Assembly: GCF_002078875.1 (NCBI RefSeq)
Contig: NW_018364550.1
Location: 45,582-109,581 of the forward strand
Direction: 5' to 3'
From: Numida meleagris
Lineage: Eukaryota > Chordata > Aves > Galliformes > Numididae
DNA length: 64,000 nucleotides
The notes beneath the pieces were generated by a model, which saw nothing but the letters and a program-made list of their open reading frames with translations, made no database searches and was not told the origin of the DNA. Position numbers and translations under genes: made by a program. Shown one piece after another: positions 63,867 through 64,000 of this stretch. Positions within the stretch are counted from its first letter, which is position 1. Each line of letters starts with the position of its first letter.

Positions 63867-64000
63867 TGTCATGGTTTTGTGATTTTCGGTTATTGGTATT
63901 CCACATCATAACATCATGTAGTGGATATACCTAGTTCTCAGAAGAGAAGGACTACTACAGTCCCCACGGTACTTTGCTCCTTTGTTACCATTTTCCAGCC
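63867..64000 (+). mobile_element. young LTR, cut by the window end
   Basis: The first 134 bases of an LTR, starting tgtcatggttttgtgatttt. They match the first 134 or so bases of the LTR at 17671-18198 (reverse-complemented) with one substitution and one 2-base insertion by eye. Orientation is opposite to that copy and to LRP6. The 5-base flank is ctcat (63862-63866). Whether it is solo or part of a provirus cannot be seen. Confidence 0.9.

Overview
The window is vertebrate, almost certainly avian, nuclear DNA. It is an AT-rich intronic landscape on the minus strand of LRP6, the Wnt co-receptor gene. Birds are indicated by the many CR1 retrotransposons with their typical 3' ends, by mariner and hAT-Charlie remnants of the kind known from galliform genomes, and by ERVL-like LTRs with 5-bp target duplications. 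I cannot fix the species from sequence alone; a galliform such as chicken is the best guess.

Gene. Six consecutive LRP6 coding exons are present and, by comparison with human LRP6, are exons 3 to 8. They lie at 47195-47392, 30587-30783, 29729-29860, 17152-17548, 16470-16641 and 587-803, all minus strand. They encode the end of beta-propeller 1, EGF-like domain 1 and nearly all of beta-propeller 2. Reading frame, exon lengths and splice phases join without a break. The signal-peptide exon, exon 2 and exons 9 onward are outside the window. Introns 3, 5 and 7 are large (16.4, 12.2 and 15.7 kb) and introns 4 and 6 are small (0.73 and 0.51 kb).

Mobile elements by region. Intron 7 holds a truncated mariner (1073-1540), a hAT-Charlie element (5405-7458) with a CR1 fragment and a second mariner nested inside it, a CR1 fragment (9720-10230), a possible LTR (10740-11436) and a solo ERVL LTR with perfect target duplication (14352-14944). 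Intron 5 holds a very young solo LTR (17671-18198) 122 bp upstream of exon 6, and a long CR1 (20306-23693) whose ORF2 is broken only by two in-frame stops. Intron 3 holds several CR1 pieces, the largest at 43055-45722, and an unclassified promoter-like repeat at 46000-46330. Intron 2 holds a degraded ERVL-like provirus (52128-62152). It is complete in outline (LTR, primer site, gag, protease, reverse transcriptase, RNase H, integrase, polypurine tract, LTR) and is split by a later solo LTR and a later CR1. A second copy of the young LTR begins at 63867, in opposite orientation, and runs off the window.

I see no tRNA, rRNA, CRISPR or other gene, and no evidence of a novel system. The most notable points are the young sense-oriented LTR next to exon 6, its near-identical inverted partner at the window end, and the nested insertion histories, which target duplications let one order in time.
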